From Streptomyces sp. R44 (GTDB lineage Bacteria > Actinomycetota > Actinomycetes > Streptomycetales > Streptomycetaceae), in contig NZ_CP163444.1 of NCBI RefSeq assembly GCF_041053105.1, positions 7,348,501-7,412,500 on the forward strand: a DNA stretch of 64,000 nucleotides, in the 5' to 3' direction. Of this stretch, positions 61,371 to 64,000 are shown one piece after another. A program made the translations under genes and the position numbers. The number at the start of each line of letters is the position of its first letter. The first letter of the stretch is position 1. Under the pieces are notes generated by a model that worked only from the letters and a program-made list of their open reading frames with translations, did not search any database and had not been told where the DNA came from.

Positions 61371-62747
61371 TCACGGCAGAGCGCCGTAGGAGTTCAGGAA
61401 CAGCGCCTCGGCCAGCGCCATGTGCTCGATCTCGGAGGGATCCACGCTCTCGTTCGGCGCGTGGATGAGACAGCCCGGCTCCTCGACGCCGATCAGGGCG
61501 ATCTCCGCCTCCGGGAACTGCGCGGCGAGCACGTTGCACAGCGGGATCGAGCCGCCCTGCCCGGACTGCACCATGTCCTTCCCGTACGCCTCGCGGAGCG
61601 CCGCCCCCAGGGCCCGGTAGGCGGGTCCGTCGGTGCGCGCCCGGAAGGGTTGGCCCGCGCTCTCCGGTTCCACCTCCACCCGGGCGCCCCACGGGGCGGC
61701 CGAGGTCAGATGGTCGGTGAGGGCGCGCAGGGCGTCGCCCGCGTCGGTCCCCGGGGGCACCCGCAGGCTGACCCTGGCCCGTACCCTCGCCTGGATCGCG
61801 GCCGAGGAGCCCACCACCGGCGGGCAGTCGATGCCGAGGACGGTGACGGCAGGCCGGGCCCACAGCTCTTCGGCGACCGAGCCCGTGCCGAGGAGGGACA
61901 CCCCGTCGAGGACGCCCGCGTCGGTACGGAACTGCTCGGCCGGGTAGTCCACCCCGTCCCAGACGCCGGCGTCGTCCAGGCCCTTGATCGTCGTGTTGCC
62001 CTGCTCGTCGCGGAGGCTGTCGAGGATCCGGACGAGCGCGGCGAGTGCGTCGGGTGCCGGGCCGCCGAACATCCCGGAGTGCATCTCGCCCTTGAGGGTG
62101 GAGACCGTCACGACGACATGGGTGAGCCCGCGCAGCGAGGTGGTGGCGGTGGGCAGGCCGAGCGCGAAGTTGCCGGTGTCGCAGACCAACAGGGTGTCGG
62201 CGGCGAACAGTTCGGGCCGCAGCGGCACGAGCTGCTCAAGACCGCCCGTCCCCTGCTCCTCCGAACCCTCCGCCACGAACTTGATGTTCACCGGGAAGCC
62301 CCGGCCCTCCGGCCCGCCGAGCGCGCGCAGCGCCGTCAGATGCATCGCGATGTTGCCCTTGCAGTCGGCGGCGCCGCGCCCGTACCAGCGCCCGTCGCGC
62401 TCGGTCAGCTCGAAGGGCGGCGTCCGCCAGGCGACGTCGTCGAGGGGCGGCTGGACGTCGTAGTGGCAGTAGAGCAGCACCGTCGGTGCCCCTTCGGGGC
62501 CCGGAGCGTGTCCCACCACCGCGTCCGTGCCGTCCGGGGTCGTCACCCGGCGCATGTCGCGGAGCCCCGCCTCCGTGAAGGCCCGGACGAGGAAGTCGGC
62601 GGCCTTCGCGCACTCCTCGGGCGGGAACTGACGCGGGTCGGCGACCGAGCGCAGTGCCACCAGCGCGGTGAGGTCCTCCTTCGCCCGGGGCATCAGCGCC
62701 CGGACCCTCTCCCGCAGGGCTGCGGTCTCGGGGGACTCGGCGGACAT
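61371..62747 (-). CDS. M20 family dipeptidase/metallopeptidase
   Basis: Zinc peptidase of 458 aa, cytoplasmic. M20 metal motifs: LLYCHYDVQPP (His, Asp), YGRGAADCKGNIAMHL (bridging Asp), AEGSEEQGTGGL (catalytic Glu, Glu) and CLIHAPNESVDPSEI (C-terminal His). The lid domain (about 190-320) holds STLKGEMHSGMFGG. It resembles the carnosinase/dipeptidase branch. ATG at 62747 follows GAAGTGG; an in-frame upstream extension has no support. Confidence 0.92.
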   Translation of the reverse strand: MSAESPETAALRERVRALMPRAKEDLTALVALRSVADPRQFPPEECAKAADFLVRAFTEAGLRDMRRVTTPDGTDAVVGHAPGPEGAPTVLLYCHYDVQPPLDDVAWRTPPFELTERDGRWYGRGAADCKGNIAMHLTALRALGGPEGRGFPVNIKFVAEGSEEQGTGGLEQLVPLRPELFAADTLLVCDTGNFALGLPTATTSLRGLTHVVVTVSTLKGEMHSGMFGGPAPDALAALVRILDSLRDEQGNTTIKGLDDAGVWDGVDYPAEQFRTDAGVLDGVSLLGTGSVAEELWARPAVTVLGIDCPPVVGSSAAIQARVRARVSLRVPPGTDAGDALRALTDHLTSAAPWGARVEVEPESAGQPFRARTDGPAYRALGAALREAYGKDMVQSGQGGSIPLCNVLAAQFPEAEIALIGVEEPGCLIHAPNESVDPSEIEHMALAEALFLNSYGALP

Positions 62748-62918
62748 GCGTACCCACTTCCCTCGGGGACGAAAGCCCACTCAGTCAAGCAACAGTGGGC
62801 GTTCGCCGCAAAACATGACTCAAGTGGACTATTCCGGGTGGGGTTCGGAGGGCGCCCGGGAGCCGCCGGGACCAGAGTGGACGACGTACGCCTCCGCCTC
62901 CCGCACCTGGAGAACCTC

Positions 62919-63470
62919 ATGTCCCACCCCAACCGACGCGATCTCGGGCTGCTCGTGCTGAGGGTCGGCACGGGTGCCGTGCTCGCCGCGCACGGCACGC
63001 AGAAGCTCCTCGGCTGGTTCGGGGGCGGCGGCATCGAGGGCACCACCAAGGCGATGGAGGCCATGGGCTTCAACCCGGGCCGCGAGAGCGCGATCGCCGC
63101 CGGTCTCGGCGAGGCGGGCGGCGGAGCACTGCTCGCCCTCGGCCTGGCCACCCCGGTCGCCGGTGCCGCCGCGGCCGGCGCCATGGCGGGAGCCGTCTCC
63201 GTGCACGCCCCCTCCGGCTTCTTCGCCATGTCCGGCGGCTACGAGTACCCGGCCTTCCTCGGCTTCACGGCCGCCGCGATCGGCATCGCCGGCGCCGGAC
63301 GGTACTCCCTCGACCACGCCACCGGGCACGTCCTCGACCGCCCCTGGGTGGTGGTCACCGCCTTCCTCGGCACGGCGATCGCCGCCGCGGCCGTCGTCGG
63401 CCGCCGCGCCGTCGAACAGGCCTCCCCCGCACCGGAACCCGACCCGGGCCCCGGCCCGGAAGCCGCCTAG
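62919..63470 (+). CDS. DoxX family membrane protein
   Basis: Protein of 183 aa with four helices. DoxX features: LGLLVLRVGTGAVLAAHGTQKLLGWFGG, then GLGEAGGGALLALGLATPVAG, SVHAPSGFFAMSGGYEYP and a Pro/Glu-rich tail. DoxX proteins take part in membrane redox systems (thiosulfate-quinone oxidoreductase-like or with SodA/SseA in mycobacteria); specific role unknown. GGAG precedes the ATG. Confidence 0.9.
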   Translation: MSHPNRRDLGLLVLRVGTGAVLAAHGTQKLLGWFGGGGIEGTTKAMEAMGFNPGRESAIAAGLGEAGGGALLALGLATPVAGAAAAGAMAGAVSVHAPSGFFAMSGGYEYPAFLGFTAAAIGIAGAGRYSLDHATGHVLDRPWVVVTAFLGTAIAAAAVVGRRAVEQASPAPEPDPGPGPEAA

Positions 63471-63517
63471 CAGGCACCTCTCGGGGGGACCCGCACGCGT
63501 CCGCCGCGCGGGAGGGT

Positions 63518-63523
63518 TAGGCT
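63518..63523 (+). promoter_or_regulatory. Candidate -10 of opcA
   Basis: TAGGCT, 30 bp before the opcA ATG, followed by GAGGAAGGG (63531-63539); indicates that opcA has its own promoter here. Confidence 0.45.
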
Positions 63524-63552
63524 CGCCGCAGAGGAAGGGACGGGCGCCGCAC

Positions 63553-64000
63553 ATGAAGATCGATCTGACGGACACCGACTCCAGCAAGATCAACAAGGCG
63601 ATCCTGCAGGGGCGCAGGGCCGTCGGCACACCCGCCGTCGGCGCCGTGCTCACCCTCGTCATCGTCACCGACGAGGAGAACGCCTACGACTCCGTCAAGG
63701 CGGCCAACGAGGCCTCCCGGGAACACCCTTCCCGCACCCTCGTCGTCATCAAGCGCCACGCCCGCACCCCCCGGGAGCGCTACGAGACCCGGCTCGACGC
63801 CGAGGTCCGGCTCGGCACCGACGCCGGCTCGGGCGAGACGGTCCTGCTCCGGCTGTACGGCGAACTCGGCGCCCGCGCCGACTCCGTGGTCCTGCCCCTG
63901 CTGCTGCCCGACGCGCCCGTCGTCGTCTGGTGGCCGGTCGACGCCCCCGAGGTGCCCTCCCGGGACCCGCTGGGCTCGCTCGCGCAGCGGCGGATCACCG
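63553..64000 (+). CDS. opcA: Glucose-6-phosphate dehydrogenase assembly protein OpcA, 3' part beyond window
   Basis: The first 149 codons are visible and open to the edge. The sequence starts MKIDLTDTDSSKINKAILQG and continues with GTPAVGAVLTLVIVTDEENAY, REHPSRTLVVIKRH and VVLPLLLPDAPVVVWWPVDAP, which I recognise as actinobacterial OpcA. It assembles or activates glucose-6-phosphate dehydrogenase. In Streptomyces opcA normally follows zwf directly; here it follows doxX and has its own promoter and ribosome-site candidates, so it may be a second copy. Confidence 0.92.
   Translation, partial: MKIDLTDTDSSKINKAILQGRRAVGTPAVGAVLTLVIVTDEENAYDSVKAANEASREHPSRTLVVIKRHARTPRERYETRLDAEVRLGTDAGSGETVLLRLYGELGARADSVVLPLLLPDAPVVVWWPVDAPEVPSRDPLGSLAQRRIT

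Overview
The window looks like a piece of a Streptomyces chromosome. Base composition is very GC-rich with GC at nearly every third codon position, GTG starts and GTGA/ATGA coupling are frequent, and the gene families are typical of the genus (CebR/CebEFG, DUF6325 with SHOCT, GlnK, OpcA, TIPAS-type MerR). Most of it is carbohydrate catabolism of a plant-litter saprophyte.

Layout. (1) 1-12563 is a cellulose island: a cebEFG-like cellobiose importer operon ending in a GH1 beta-glucosidase (cut by the window edge), the LacI-type repressor cebR, a GH5-GH6 cellulase operon and a divergent GH48 cellulase. Three perfect and one degenerate copy of the 14-bp CebR palindrome TGGGAGCGCTCCCA tie these together. 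(2) 12600-14665 holds a decayed gene fragment and an intracellular GH51 arabinofuranosidase. (3) 14725-18064 has amtB-glnK behind a GlnR-like box, without the usual glnD, then a ClC channel. (4) 18101-27548 is mixed: SHOCT/DUF6325, a LacI regulator coupled to an ECF sigma factor and a membrane protein, a TipA-type MerR regulator, a carboxylesterase, a Tat-exported metallophosphoesterase with altered motifs, a PPOX-like protein and an ABM-like protein.

(5) 27678-42625 is a galactan/galactose island. It carries an IclR and a ROK regulator; a five-gene operon (SMP-30 lactonase, KDPG/KDPGal-type aldolase, PfkB kinase, SDR, galactonate dehydratase) that amounts to a De Ley-Doudoroff galactose oxidation route; a convergent GH42 beta-galactosidase and GH53 endo-galactanase; and a divergent ABC importer with its own LacI regulator and operator. 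Extracellular GH53 would cut beta-1,4-galactan, the importer would bring in oligomers, GH42 would release galactose, and the operon would oxidise it to pyruvate and glyceraldehyde-3-phosphate. (6) 42585-48348 has lutABC (L-lactate oxidation) and divergent xylA/xylB. Neither ABC importer encodes an ATPase; in this genus the shared ATPase MsiK usually serves.

(7) 48422-64000 is mostly housekeeping or uncharacterised: small membrane proteins, a secreted protein, DinB-like, PanE-like with an HxlR regulator facing a ROK regulator across a palindrome, a MacB-like ABC exporter pair, an SPFH-M23 pair, a WGR/beta-propeller protein with a coupled partner, DUF350, HdeD, an M20 peptidase, DoxX and the start of opcA. 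Several genes here appear to be transcribed leaderless. No tRNA, rRNA, CRISPR array, insertion sequence or prophage was seen.
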